Below, in pieces: positions 33,071 through 41,593 of a stretch of DNA of 64,000 bases. The notes beneath the pieces were generated by a model. It worked only from the letters and a program-made list of their open reading frames with translations. It was not told the DNA's origin and did no database searches. Within the stretch, counting starts at the first letter, position 1. Each line of letters starts with the position of its first letter. This DNA comes from Pandoraea anapnoica. GTDB taxonomy: Bacteria; Pseudomonadota; Gammaproteobacteria; Burkholderiales; Burkholderiaceae. A program made the position numbers and the translations under genes. Location of the stretch: contig NZ_CABPSP010000006.1 of the NCBI RefSeq assembly GCF_902459765.1, positions 124,001 through 188,000 on the forward strand, given 5' to 3'.

Positions 33071-34309
33071 ATGAAGTCTATGTCCACCCTGCGCGAACAC
33101 GGCGCACCCGACGGCAAGCTCGCCTCACTGGGGATTGTGCTGCTGGCGCAAGTGGCGGCAATGGGCGTCTGGTTTTCGTCGACGACCGCCGTCGCGCTCA
33201 TCAAGCGCACGCAGGCGATTGCCTCGGGCGACGAGGCGATGCTCACCGGTGCGGTGCAGCTCGGGTTCGTGATCGGCACGGTCGTGTCGGCCACGCTCGC
33301 GCTGCCCGACCGCTACGACCTGCGTCGGATCTTCGCGGCGTCGGCGCTGATGGCGGCGCTCTCGACCGGTGCACTCGCCGTGCTGCCGCCAACAGGGCCG
33401 ATGGTGATTCTGTTGCGACTAATCACGGGCATTTGCATGGCTGGCGTCTATCCGGTCGGTATACGGCTCGTGGCCACGTGGGCCAAAGCCGACCTCGGTT
33501 TGCTGATCGGCTTGCTGGTCGCGGCGCTCACGCTGGGCTCCGCGAGTCCGCATCTGGTGGGCGGCTTGCAAGATCTCGACTGGCGCTGGGTTTATCTCGC
33601 GGCAGCCACGCTGGCTGTGGCGTCGGGCGTGGCTATCGGCTTCGCGCAGATCGGCCCGAACATCAAGCGGGCGGCGCGCGTCGACTTCACGAAGGTCACG
33701 CAGGCGTGGCGCGACCCGGCGGTGCGGCTGGCGAATCTGGGCTACCTCGGTCACATGTGGGAGCTATATGCCATGTGGGCGTGGCTCGGTTTGTTCCTGC
33801 AATACACGTTGAATTTGCACGGGATAGCGGATTTTCACGAGAAGGCCGAGATGCTGACGTTCGCCGTGATCGCGTTCGGTGCGGTCGGTGCGTGGGCGGG
33901 CGGCATGCTTGCGGATCGTCTGGGCAGAACGCTCGTCACGATAGGGGCGATGGCGCTCAGCGCGACGTGCGCCGTTGTGATCGGCTGGCTGCCTGCGGCA
34001 CCGCTAGCACTCGTCGTAGGTGTCGCATTCGTGTGGGGCTTTTCCGTCATCGCAGACTCCGCGCAGTTTTCGGCGGCCGTCGCGGAGTTGGCGGACCCGA
34101 CGTCGGTCGGCACGCTGCTTACCGCACAGACATGCGCTGGCTTCCTGCTCACGCTCGCCAGCATCCGGCTGGTGCCGGTGATCGTGACCCACCTCGGCTG
34201 GCAGGGCGGCATGGGGGTGCTCGCCATCGGACCGGCCCTCGGCTGCGTGGCGATGTGGCGATTGCGTCAGCACCCGGCGTCGCTGCGCATGGCCGGTGGC
34301 AAGCGATAG
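33071..34309 (+). CDS. MFS transporter (CynX/NimT-like or general)
   Basis: This 412-residue protein has about 12 membrane helices. The first region reads LLAQVAAMGVWFSSTTAVAL, and a loop GGMLADRLGRTLVTIGAMAL between later helices is the MFS signature repeated in the second half. It starts 13 bases after the flavin-reductase stop. It may import the monooxygenase substrate or export a product; the operon also has a second, sodium-symporter-type carrier, so the two may serve substrate and product separately. Confidence 0.8.
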   Translation: MKSMSTLREHGAPDGKLASLGIVLLAQVAAMGVWFSSTTAVALIKRTQAIASGDEAMLTGAVQLGFVIGTVVSATLALPDRYDLRRIFAASALMAALSTGALAVLPPTGPMVILLRLITGICMAGVYPVGIRLVATWAKADLGLLIGLLVAALTLGSASPHLVGGLQDLDWRWVYLAAATLAVASGVAIGFAQIGPNIKRAARVDFTKVTQAWRDPAVRLANLGYLGHMWELYAMWAWLGLFLQYTLNLHGIADFHEKAEMLTFAVIAFGAVGAWAGGMLADRLGRTLVTIGAMALSATCAVVIGWLPAAPLALVVGVAFVWGFSVIADSAQFSAAVAELADPTSVGTLLTAQTCAGFLLTLASIRLVPVIVTHLGWQGGMGVLAIGPALGCVAMWRLRQHPASLRMAGGKR

Positions 34310-34365
34310 CACGACAGCACACGAAGCGCTTTTCTTCTGTACCTCAAGTAACCCGAGACGTTGAA

Positions 34366-35799
34366 ATGTATTCCTATCCCGACATCAAGATGCTGATCGG
34401 CGGTCAGTGGCGCGCAGCGCCCGGCCAGCCGGTGACGAACCCCTCGGAAGGCACGACCATCGGCACCGTTCCGACGGCGACGCTCACCGACCTCGACGAC
34501 GCTTTGGCTGCGGCTGAGCGTGGTTTCCGCGTCTGGCGACGCACGTCGCCTGCGCAGCGCAGCGAGATCATGCTGCGCGCCATTACGTTGCTCAAGGAGC
34601 GCGTCGAAAGCATCGCGTTCGCCATCTCGCTGGAACAAGGCAAGACGCTTGCGCAAGCCCGCGCAGAAGTGTTGCGCGGCTGCGATCTGATGACGTGGGA
34701 TGCCAACGAAGGCAAGCGTCTTTACGGTCGTGTCATTCCCGCCGAGCCGGGCATGCGTCATACCGTGGTGCGTGAACCGCTCGGCGTGATCGCGGCCTTC
34801 ACGCCGTGGAACTTCCCGATGAGTTCACCTGCGCGCAAGGTCGGCGGCGCACTCGCGGCGGGTTGCTCGATCATCCTCAAAGCGGCGGAAGAAACGCCCG
34901 CCGGTGCCGTGCTGATGGCGCAGGCGTTCCAGGACGCAGGCTTGCCCGACGGCGTGTTCAACCTCGTGTTCGGCGACCCCGCGACGATTTCGTCGCATTT
35001 GATCGCAAGCCCCGTTGTGCGCGGCATCACGTTCACGGGCTCCACGCCGGTCGGCAAGCACCTCGCCGGGTTGACAGCGAAGCATATGAAGCCCGCCATT
35101 CTGGAACTGGGCGGTCACGCACCGGTCATCGTGTGCGACGACGCGGACCCCGAAGCGGCGGCGCTTGCTTGCGTCAAAGGCAAGCTCAACAACGCCGGTC
35201 AGGTGTGTGTGGCGCCCACGCGCTTCTTCGTCCATCGCAAGGTCTACGACGCCTTCACGGCAGCCTTCGCGCGTCACGGCGCGGCGATCCGTGCGGGTCA
35301 CGCCCTCGAATCGTCGAGCGACATCGGCCCGGTGGTGAACCAGCGGCGTCTGGACGCGTTGCATTCGCTGGTCGACGACGCGGTGGCACGCGGTGCCCGC
35401 GTGCTGTGCGGTGGCGCTCGCGCCGAAGACCCCGGCTATGTGTTTCCGTTCACCGCACTGGCCGACGTGCCGCCTGATGCGCGCGCAATGCTCGAAGAAC
35501 CGTTCGGCCCGCTGTCGCTGATCGTGCCCGTCGATAGCCTCGACGAAGCTATCGAACGCGCTAACAGCGTGCCCTATGGGCTGGCGGGGTACGCATTTAC
35601 CCGCTCGGCGGCGAATGCCTACCGCCTCGGCGACGAACTCGAAGTCGGCAACCTTGCGATCAACCATCTAGTTTCGGCAGTCTCCGAGACACCGTTCGGT
35701 GGCGTGAAGGACAGCGGCTACGGCAGAGAAGGGGGCACCGAGGGGCTTGAGTGCTACACGCACGTCAAGAGCATCTCGCACCTGATGGAGACGGCGTAA
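34366..35799 (+). CDS. NAD(P)-dependent aldehyde dehydrogenase, succinate-semialdehyde dehydrogenase-like
   Basis: The ATG at 34366 gives 477 residues. The frame runs open back to 33433 only because it shadows the MFS gene. Catalytic residues are E247 (LELGGHAP) and C281 (NAGQVCVAPTR), and TGSTPVGKHLAGL holds the nucleotide-binding Gly motif. TPWNFPMSSPARKVGGALAAG is typical of the GabD group. It would oxidise an aldehyde released by the monooxygenase or later steps to an acid. It lies 56 bases after the MFS stop in the same operon. Confidence 0.88.
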   Translation: MYSYPDIKMLIGGQWRAAPGQPVTNPSEGTTIGTVPTATLTDLDDALAAAERGFRVWRRTSPAQRSEIMLRAITLLKERVESIAFAISLEQGKTLAQARAEVLRGCDLMTWDANEGKRLYGRVIPAEPGMRHTVVREPLGVIAAFTPWNFPMSSPARKVGGALAAGCSIILKAAEETPAGAVLMAQAFQDAGLPDGVFNLVFGDPATISSHLIASPVVRGITFTGSTPVGKHLAGLTAKHMKPAILELGGHAPVIVCDDADPEAAALACVKGKLNNAGQVCVAPTRFFVHRKVYDAFTAAFARHGAAIRAGHALESSSDIGPVVNQRRLDALHSLVDDAVARGARVLCGGARAEDPGYVFPFTALADVPPDARAMLEEPFGPLSLIVPVDSLDEAIERANSVPYGLAGYAFTRSAANAYRLGDELEVGNLAINHLVSAVSETPFGGVKDSGYGREGGTEGLECYTHVKSISHLMETA

Positions 35800-35872
35800 C
35801 CCGACGACGGATCTGTCGCGGTGAACGTACGGGACACGCTTCACCGCATATACGACGTGCCGGACGACGGCT

Positions 35873-35903
35873 ATCGCACATTGAATTAGCTTGAATGTGC
35901 GAT
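35873..35903 (+). other. Hairpin in the operon between the aldehyde dehydrogenase and DUF3311 genes
   Basis: ATCGCACATT (35873-35882) and AATGTGCGAT (35894-35903) form a perfect 10-bp stem with an 11-base loop. No T run follows, so it is more likely an mRNA-processing or stability element, or an operator, than a terminator. The 150-base gap around it has no gene. Confidence 0.5.
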
Positions 35904-35949
35904 GCCCTGACCGGCCCGACAAGGCAACGGGAAAAACCAGGAGAAGCTC

Positions 35950-36165
35950 ATGCGGTCCATACATCTTTTAGCACTCCTACCAGTATTGGCGGTTCTGGTA
36001 GGTCCGTTTTTCGTCAACCGCGTCACGCCGTATGTGCTCGGGATGCCGTTTCTGCTGGCATGGCTGGCGGGGGCGCTCGTGCTGACCTCGATCGTGATGG
36101 CGATCATCTATTACGCGGATCGGGCGCGATTCGAGGCGGCCGACCACGGCCAGGAAGGAGTCTGA
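35950..36165 (+). CDS. DUF3311 small membrane protein, partner of SSS symporter
   Basis: This 71-residue protein has two hydrophobic helices (LLALLPVLAVLVGPFFV and AWLAGALVLTSIVMAIIYY) and a short charged tail. It follows AGGAG. DUF3311 proteins are nearly always encoded just before a sodium:solute symporter, as here (next start 3 bases after the stop), and may be accessory subunits. A second such pair is at 39780-41456. Confidence 0.85.
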   Translation: MRSIHLLALLPVLAVLVGPFFVNRVTPYVLGMPFLLAWLAGALVLTSIVMAIIYYADRARFEAADHGQEGV

Positions 36166-36167
36166 GT

Positions 36168-37643
36168 ATGAATAGCGCACTGATCTTCATCTTTCTGGCC
36201 ATCGCGCTGGCGCTGTTCCTCGGCATCCGCGCGCGACGCGGCAAGGACATGAGTCTGGAGCAATGGGCCGTCGGCGGTCGCGGCTTCGGCGCGGCCATCG
36301 TCTTCCTGTTGATGGCGGGCGAGATCTACACGACGTTCGTGTTCCTTGGTGGCAGTGGTTATGCGTATGGCCATGGGGCGGGCGCGTATTACCTGCTCGG
36401 CTACGGCAGCCTGCCGTTTATCTTGTCCTACTTCCTGTTGCCGCCGATCTGGCGTTATGCGAAGGAACGCAACCTGATCTCGCAGCCGGACTTCTTCGCC
36501 TCGAAGTACAACAGTCCGGTGCTCGGCGTGCTGGTGGCCATCGTCGGTTTCGCGGCGCTGGTGCCATACCTCGTGCTGCAACTCAAGGGGCTTGGGATCA
36601 TCGTGAGCGTATCGTCGTATTCCGCGCTCTCGGCGAATCAGGGCGTGCTGATCGGCGCGGTCGTGGTCGCGGTGTACGTGGCACTTTCCGGCGTACACGG
36701 TTCGGCATGGACGTCGGTCGTCAAGGACGCGCTCGTCATGTTCGTCGCCGTGTTCCTCGGTCTCTATCTGCCGTATCACTACTACGGTGGCGTGGGCGAC
36801 ATGTTCGCGGCCATCGAGAAGGCCAAGCCGGGCTTCCTGGCGCTCAAGGACGTGGGCGAAAGCCCGGTGTGGATGGTCTCCACGGTGATCCTGTCGACGC
36901 TGGGCTTCTACATGTGGCCGCACATGTTCATGGCGACGTACACGGCCAAGCGTGAGGAAGTGCTGCGCCGCAACGCCTTCGTGCTGCCTATCTATCAGCT
37001 GATGCTGCTGTTCATCCTCTTCGTCGGCTTTTCGGCGGTGCTTGCCGTGCCGGGCCTCACCGGTGGCGACATCGATCTGGCGCTGTTCAAGGTGTCGCTC
37101 GCGACGTTCGATCCCTGGTTCGTCGGTGTGATCGGCGCGGCCGGGATTCTGACGGCACTCGTGCCGGGTTCGATGATCCTGATGACGTCGGCCACGCTGC
37201 TCGCGAACAATGTGTATCGCCCGCTGCGTCCGCAGTCGAGCGATGCGCACGTCGCTCGCGTCGCCAAGTGGCTCGCCCCGGCGGTCATGGCGCTGGCGGT
37301 GCTGTTCACGCTCAACGGCGGCCAGACCATCGTGGCGCTGCTGCTCATGGCCTATGCGCTCGTGACGCAGTTGTTCCCGGTGTTGCTGGCGAGCCTTATC
37401 GGCAAGAACCTCGTGACCCGCCCGGCGGCGTTCGCCAGCATCATCGTCGGTGAGGCGACGGTGGCGTGGGTGTCGCTCACGAAGAAGTCGGTCGCAGCCC
37501 TCTTCCCGTTCCTGCCGGACGCGCTAAAGGACCTCAACGTCGGCATCGTGGCATTGGTGTTCAACGTGGCGACGCTGGTAGTCGTGACGCTGCTCACGCG
37601 CCGCACGGCTGCTACTGCGCAGCTTTCGGCAGACGCATCGTAA
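36168..37643 (+). CDS. Sodium:solute symporter (SSS family)
   Basis: The ATG at 36168 gives 491 residues; the open frame upstream overlaps DUF3311. About 13 membrane helices are expected. SSS motifs include LEQWAVGGRGFGAAIVFLLM, GEIYTTFVFLGGSGYAYG and GAAGILTALVPGSMILMTSA, which carries sodium-site-like Ser/Thr residues. Members carry monocarboxylates, amino acids, proline or pantothenate with Na+. The substrate is presumably the compound handled by the operon enzymes. Confidence 0.87.
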   Translation: MNSALIFIFLAIALALFLGIRARRGKDMSLEQWAVGGRGFGAAIVFLLMAGEIYTTFVFLGGSGYAYGHGAGAYYLLGYGSLPFILSYFLLPPIWRYAKERNLISQPDFFASKYNSPVLGVLVAIVGFAALVPYLVLQLKGLGIIVSVSSYSALSANQGVLIGAVVVAVYVALSGVHGSAWTSVVKDALVMFVAVFLGLYLPYHYYGGVGDMFAAIEKAKPGFLALKDVGESPVWMVSTVILSTLGFYMWPHMFMATYTAKREEVLRRNAFVLPIYQLMLLFILFVGFSAVLAVPGLTGGDIDLALFKVSLATFDPWFVGVIGAAGILTALVPGSMILMTSATLLANNVYRPLRPQSSDAHVARVAKWLAPAVMALAVLFTLNGGQTIVALLLMAYALVTQLFPVLLASLIGKNLVTRPAAFASIIVGEATVAWVSLTKKSVAALFPFLPDALKDLNVGIVALVFNVATLVVVTLLTRRTAATAQLSADAS

Positions 37644-37719
37644 TCCAGTCACAAGAGAAGTAACGAGCGCCCGTGGCTGCCCCGGAAGGGGCGGCGGGCT
37701 TTCGTGCAACAGACTAGCT

Positions 37720-38235
37720 ATGACGACTTCCCTCGATATTCATCGCATCGCGTTCGTGCAAGCTGGCTGGCATGCCGACTTGCTCGACGGCGCACGCGAC
37801 GCCTTCCAGACGCGCATGACGGAACTGGGCGTGCCCGCCGACCGTATCCATCACTTCGACGTGCCCGGTGCGTTCGAAATTCCGCTGTTCGCGAGACGTC
37901 TCGCGAAAAGCGGTCAGTACGACGCCATCGTCGGTGCAGCACTCGTCGTCAACGGTGGGATCTATCGTCACGAGTTCGTGGCGCAGGCCGTGGTCGATGG
38001 CCTGATGCGCGTGCAGCTCGACACCGATGTGCCGGTGTTCTCGATGTCGCTCACGCCGCACCACTTCCATTCGCACGACGAGCACTACGGATTTTTCGAC
38101 GGGCATCTGCGTCACAAGGGCCGCGAAGTGGCCGACGCCTGTGTCGGCATGCTGCTCGCACTGGCGAATCTCGGCAGCCTCGTCGCTCCGGAGAACGCTG
38201 GATCCCCTACACCTAGCAAGGAATCTCTGACATGA
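37720..38235 (+). CDS. ribH: RibH2-type 6,7-dimethyl-8-ribityllumazine synthase
   Basis: This is a 171-residue protein. Substrate-site motifs are present: FVQAGWHADLL (aromatic W17), HFDVPGAFEIPLFA and NGGIYRHEFVAQAVV, with the catalytic His of the GGIYRH form seen in type II (RibH2) lumazine synthases of Brucella and Mesorhizobium. The enzyme joins 5-amino-6-ribitylaminouracil and dihydroxybutanone phosphate in riboflavin synthesis. Other rib genes are absent nearby. It overlaps the M20 gene start by 4 bases (ATGA), tying it to this catabolic operon, whose monooxygenase needs reduced FMN. Boosting flavin supply is one explanation; a divergent catalytic role is another. Confidence 0.83.
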   Translation: MTTSLDIHRIAFVQAGWHADLLDGARDAFQTRMTELGVPADRIHHFDVPGAFEIPLFARRLAKSGQYDAIVGAALVVNGGIYRHEFVAQAVVDGLMRVQLDTDVPVFSMSLTPHHFHSHDEHYGFFDGHLRHKGREVADACVGMLLALANLGSLVAPENAGSPTPSKESLT

Positions 38236-39425
38236 CGCCTCCGAGCGATCTGGACGTATTGCTCGCCGAGGGCGACGCCGACTTGCGCACCTTGCGCCGC
38301 GACCTGCATGCCCATCCCGAACTGCGCTTCGAAGAGCGCCGCACTTCGGATGTGGTCGCCGAGTATCTGACCTCGCTCGGCTACACCGTCGACCGTGGCA
38401 TGGCGGGCACAGGCGTGGTGGCGAGCCTGCCGGGTGCGGACCCGTCGCGGGGCATCGTGTTGCGTGCCGACATGGATGCGCTGCCGATTCAGGAAGCGAA
38501 CACGTTCTCGCACGCGTCGTGCCATCACGGCGTGATGCACGCCTGTGGCCATGACGGACACACGACGATGCTGCTCGGCGCGGCCCGTGTGCTGCGTCAG
38601 TTGCCGCAATTGCCGGGTTCGGTGCACTTCGTCTTCCAGCCGGGCGAGGAGGGCGGCGCGGGCGCGCAGAAGATGATCGATGACGGCCTGTTCGAGCGCT
38701 TCCCGACGCAGGCTGTGTTCGGTATGCACAACTGGCCGACATTGCCTGCGGGCGAGTTCGGCCTGCGCACCGGGCCGATCATGGCGGCGGGCGTTCGTTT
38801 CCGGATCACGATTCGCGGGAAGGGCGCACATGCCGCGCAGCCGCATCTCGGCCTCGATCCGATTCCGCTCGCCTGCTCGATGGTGCTGCAATGCCAGACG
38901 CTGGCGGCCCGCCACAAGGATCCCGTCGCACCGGCAGTCGTCTCCGTGTGCATGATGCGCGCAGGCGACACGGACAACGTGATCCCCGACACGGCGGAGT
39001 TGCGCGGCACGATCCGCACGCTATCGTCGGCCGTGCTGAACCAGTTGCAGGACGATATCCGCCGCATTGGCGACGGGTTGGCAGCGGGCTACGGCGCGAC
39101 CATCGAGACCGAGTTCTTCCAGTACTACCCGGCGACCGTCAATACGGCCAACGAAGCCGCGCTGTGCGAGCAAGTCATGCGCGAAACGTTCGGGGACGAC
39201 GCCACGCACGCCGACGTGCCGCCCAACATGACGTCCGAGGACTTCGGTTTCATGCTCGAAGCGAGGCCGGGCGCTTACGTGCTGATCGGCAATGCGCCGC
39301 GTGGTGAAACCGGCGTCGGTTTGCATCATCCTGCCTACGACTTTAACGACGACATTATTCGCGACGGCGTGCGGTATTGGGTTGCGCTTGCGCAGGCCTA
39401 CTACGTAGGACCACGTAGACGATAA
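38232..39425 (+). CDS. M20-family amidohydrolase (hippurate hydrolase/N-acyl-amino-acid amidase type)
   Basis: This 397-residue protein has the metal-binding block MHACGHDGHTTM (C105, H107 and neighbours), the catalytic Glu region FQPGEEGGAGAQKMIDDG, and the dimerisation-domain motif GKGAHAAQPHLGLDPI. Such enzymes hydrolyse N-acyl or N-carbamoyl amino acids and aromatic amides such as hippurate. The start overlaps the ribH2 stop. As the last gene of the operon it may process an amide intermediate. There is no signal peptide. Confidence 0.87.
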   Translation: MTPPSDLDVLLAEGDADLRTLRRDLHAHPELRFEERRTSDVVAEYLTSLGYTVDRGMAGTGVVASLPGADPSRGIVLRADMDALPIQEANTFSHASCHHGVMHACGHDGHTTMLLGAARVLRQLPQLPGSVHFVFQPGEEGGAGAQKMIDDGLFERFPTQAVFGMHNWPTLPAGEFGLRTGPIMAAGVRFRITIRGKGAHAAQPHLGLDPIPLACSMVLQCQTLAARHKDPVAPAVVSVCMMRAGDTDNVIPDTAELRGTIRTLSSAVLNQLQDDIRRIGDGLAAGYGATIETEFFQYYPATVNTANEAALCEQVMRETFGDDATHADVPPNMTSEDFGFMLEARPGAYVLIGNAPRGETGVGLHHPAYDFNDDIIRDGVRYWVALAQAYYVGPRRR

Positions 39426-39779
39426 TTGGCCGAAGTCAAGATTTTTTAATGCGGCAAATTCAACGCACCTGCGTATTTTTATACACGATGCAGGTGCGTT
39501 GTACTTTCCGATTCGGGCATTATTCGTGCCTGATATTTCAACCTAAGTCCCGATGAAATCAATGTAAAAACACGTCGATTTCATCGAGTAAAACGGACTT
39601 AAAACTTGCGCATCGGGACAAAATGTTTCGATACGCACAACGTCTCCTTTTCTCCCTGAAACCCCACTGTTCATGGGGCTTTGCGGCGCAGCGGCAAAAG
39701 CACATTCCATCGGCTAGAGTGTATTTAAGCGTGTTTCACATGCGCTTTTATCGAACTAGAACAAGAGGAGACTGCTGAG
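39426..39779 (+). promoter_or_regulatory. 354-base intergenic leader with several inverted repeats
   Basis: No gene is seen. Near the M20 end, CAACGCACCTGC (39461-39472) and GCAGGTGCGTTG (39490-39501) form a perfect 12-bp stem with a 17-base loop, perhaps the terminator of the upstream operon. Next, CGATGAAATC (39552-39561) can pair with GATTTCATCG (39578-39587), while GTCCCGATG (39548-39556) can instead pair with CATCGGGAC (39611-39619). These two pairings exclude each other. CCCCA/TGGGG at 39662-39678 forms a weak last stem. The ribosome site AGAGGAG precedes the start at 39780. Attenuator-like behaviour is possible but untested. Confidence 0.5.
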
Positions 39780-39959
39780 ATGCGGTTATTGCTATTGCTG
39801 CCGTTCATCGGCTTGTTGTGGGTGCCTTTCTACAACAAAGAACTGCCGGCCCTTTGGGGATTCCCTTTCTTTTACTGGTACCAGTTCGCCTGGGTGCCGC
39901 TGACCTCGCTGCTGATCTGGATCGTGTTTCGCGATGGTCTGAAGAAAGGGGAAGAATAA
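39780..39959 (+). CDS. DUF3311 small membrane protein, second copy
   Basis: This 59-residue protein begins MRLLLLLPFIGLLWVPFYNK and has a second hydrophobic segment, WVPLTSLLIWIVFRDGL. The ATG at 39780 follows AGAGGAG by 7 bases. The stop and the next start touch (TAAATG), so translation is coupled to the symporter downstream. It is shorter than the copy at 35950-36165 and not obviously similar beyond the family pattern. Confidence 0.82.
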   Translation: MRLLLLLPFIGLLWVPFYNKELPALWGFPFFYWYQFAWVPLTSLLIWIVFRDGLKKGEE

Positions 39960-41456
39960 ATGGACGCCGGTATCAACTGGACTGCGCTAGCGGTCTTCGT
40001 ATTCTTCTTCATCCTCGTCACCGTCATGGGGTTTTGGGCGTCGCGCTGGATGGCCGGGCCGTCCAACAAAGGCGCGCACCTGGACGAGTGGGGCCTCGGT
40101 GGTCGCAACTTCGGCGCATGGATTACGTGGTTCCTTGTCGGCGGCGACTTCTACACGGCTTACACCGTGATCGCTGTTCCGGCGCTGGTCTATGCGGTCG
40201 GTGCCTACGGCTTCTTTGCGTTGCCGTACACGATTCTCGTCTACCCGATCGTCTTCCTGATCATGCCCAAGCTGTGGCACGCCGCGCACAAGGCCGGTCA
40301 CGTGACGGCGGCCGACGTGGTCTACGGTCGCTATCAGTCGCGTCCGCTGGAGTTCGCGATTGCGCTTACCGGCGTGGTGGCGACGATGCCGTACATCGCG
40401 CTGCAACTGATCGGTATGGAAGTCGTGATCAAGGCACTGGGACTGACCGGTGAGCTGCCGCTGCTTGCCGCGTTTGTGATTCTTGCGCTGTACACGTATT
40501 CGGCAGGGCTGCGCGCACCGGCGCTGATCGCCTTCGTCAAGGACCTGATGATCTACATCGTGGTGCTGGTGGCAGTGGTCGTCGTGCCCGCAAAGCTGGG
40601 CGGCTACGGTGTCGTGTTCGACTCGGCGCGCGAGGTGTTCGCGAACAAGGGCGGGGCGACCGGCTTGACGCTCAAGCCGTCGCAGTTCCTGCCGTTCGCC
40701 ACGCTGGCGCTTGGCTCGGCGATGGCCGCGTTCATGTATCCGCACACGCTCACGGGCATTTTCGCTGCGAAGGACGCGAACACCATTCGCAAGAACGCCG
40801 TCTTCCTGCCCGCCTACACCGTGTTGCTCGGCCTGATCGCGCTGCTTGGCTTTATGGCTTACGCGGCCGGTGTGAAGGTGCAGACCAACAACGACGTCGT
40901 CCCGGCGTTGTTCAACGGCCTGTTCCCGAGCTGGTTCGCAGGCTTTGCGTTCGCCGCGATTGCCATTGGTGCCTTGGTGCCTGCGGCCGTGATGTCGATC
41001 GGTGCGTCGAACCTGTTCACGCGCAACTTCTGGAAGCCGTACGTCAACCCGGGGATTTCGAACGAGGGTGAAGCGAAGGTAGCCAAGGTCGTGTCGCTGG
41101 TCGTGAAGCTGGGCGCGCTGGTGTTCATCCTGTTCCTGCCGACGAAGTTCGCGCTCGACCTGCAATTGCTGGGCGGTGTGTGGATTCTGCAAACGTTCCC
41201 GGCGCTCGTGTTCGGCCTGTTCGTGGGCTGGTTCGGCGCGCGTGCGTTGCTGTGCGGCTGGGCCGTCGGGATCGTGTGCGGGAGCTGGATGGCGTTTGCC
41301 GACGGCATCAAGCCGGTGCACTCGTTCACGGTGGGCGGTGACCAGTACGCGATGTACACGGGCCTGATTGCGCTGGCACTGAACGTCGTCGTGGCGGTGG
41401 TCGCTAACCTCGTGCTGGGCAAGGGTTCGCGTCCGGCACTGCGTAGTGCGGTGTAA
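39960..41456 (+). CDS. Sodium:solute symporter (SSS family), MctP-like
   Basis: This 498-residue carrier has about 13 membrane helices. Motifs include DEWGLGGRNFGAWITWFLVG, GDFYTAYTVIAVPALVYAVG and AIAIGALVPAAVMSIGASNL. The family includes MctP-type monocarboxylate carriers. It is translationally coupled to DUF3311 upstream. A strong terminator follows at 41517-41560. The substrate is not known; its proximity to a ring-cleavage dioxygenase is only suggestive. Confidence 0.87.
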   Translation: MDAGINWTALAVFVFFFILVTVMGFWASRWMAGPSNKGAHLDEWGLGGRNFGAWITWFLVGGDFYTAYTVIAVPALVYAVGAYGFFALPYTILVYPIVFLIMPKLWHAAHKAGHVTAADVVYGRYQSRPLEFAIALTGVVATMPYIALQLIGMEVVIKALGLTGELPLLAAFVILALYTYSAGLRAPALIAFVKDLMIYIVVLVAVVVVPAKLGGYGVVFDSAREVFANKGGATGLTLKPSQFLPFATLALGSAMAAFMYPHTLTGIFAAKDANTIRKNAVFLPAYTVLLGLIALLGFMAYAAGVKVQTNNDVVPALFNGLFPSWFAGFAFAAIAIGALVPAAVMSIGASNLFTRNFWKPYVNPGISNEGEAKVAKVVSLVVKLGALVFILFLPTKFALDLQLLGGVWILQTFPALVFGLFVGWFGARALLCGWAVGIVCGSWMAFADGIKPVHSFTVGGDQYAMYTGLIALALNVVVAVVANLVLGKGSRPALRSAV

Positions 41457-41516
41457 CCGCTAAGTTTGCTGAGTGCTTGCCACGCCCAGTCCGCGTGGCG
41501 TAGCGCATCAGATGAG

Positions 41517-41560
41517 GGCGCCACATGCCGGGATCATCCCTGGGCACGTGGTGCCTTTTT
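41517..41560 (+). terminator. Intrinsic terminator after the second symporter
   Basis: GGCGCCAC (41517-41524) pairs with GTGGTGCC (41548-41555), with one G-T pair; the interior GCCGGG...CCTGGGC can pair further. Five T residues (41556-41560) follow. It is a good rho-independent terminator, 60 bases after the stop. Confidence 0.8.
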
Positions 41561-41593
41561 CGTTTCGTCAGACCTGATCGTCAAGGACACGCG

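Noticed and set aside
33433-34365. Apparent N-terminal extension of the aldehyde dehydrogenase by about 310 residues
   Set aside because: The extension lies wholly in another frame of the MFS gene; the family N-terminus begins at 34366.
36111-37250. Long minus-strand open frame opposite the first sodium symporter (similar ones lie opposite 39987-41321 and 50516-51697)
   Set aside because: Arg/His-rich low-complexity translation, typical of the antisense of high-GC membrane or enzyme genes.
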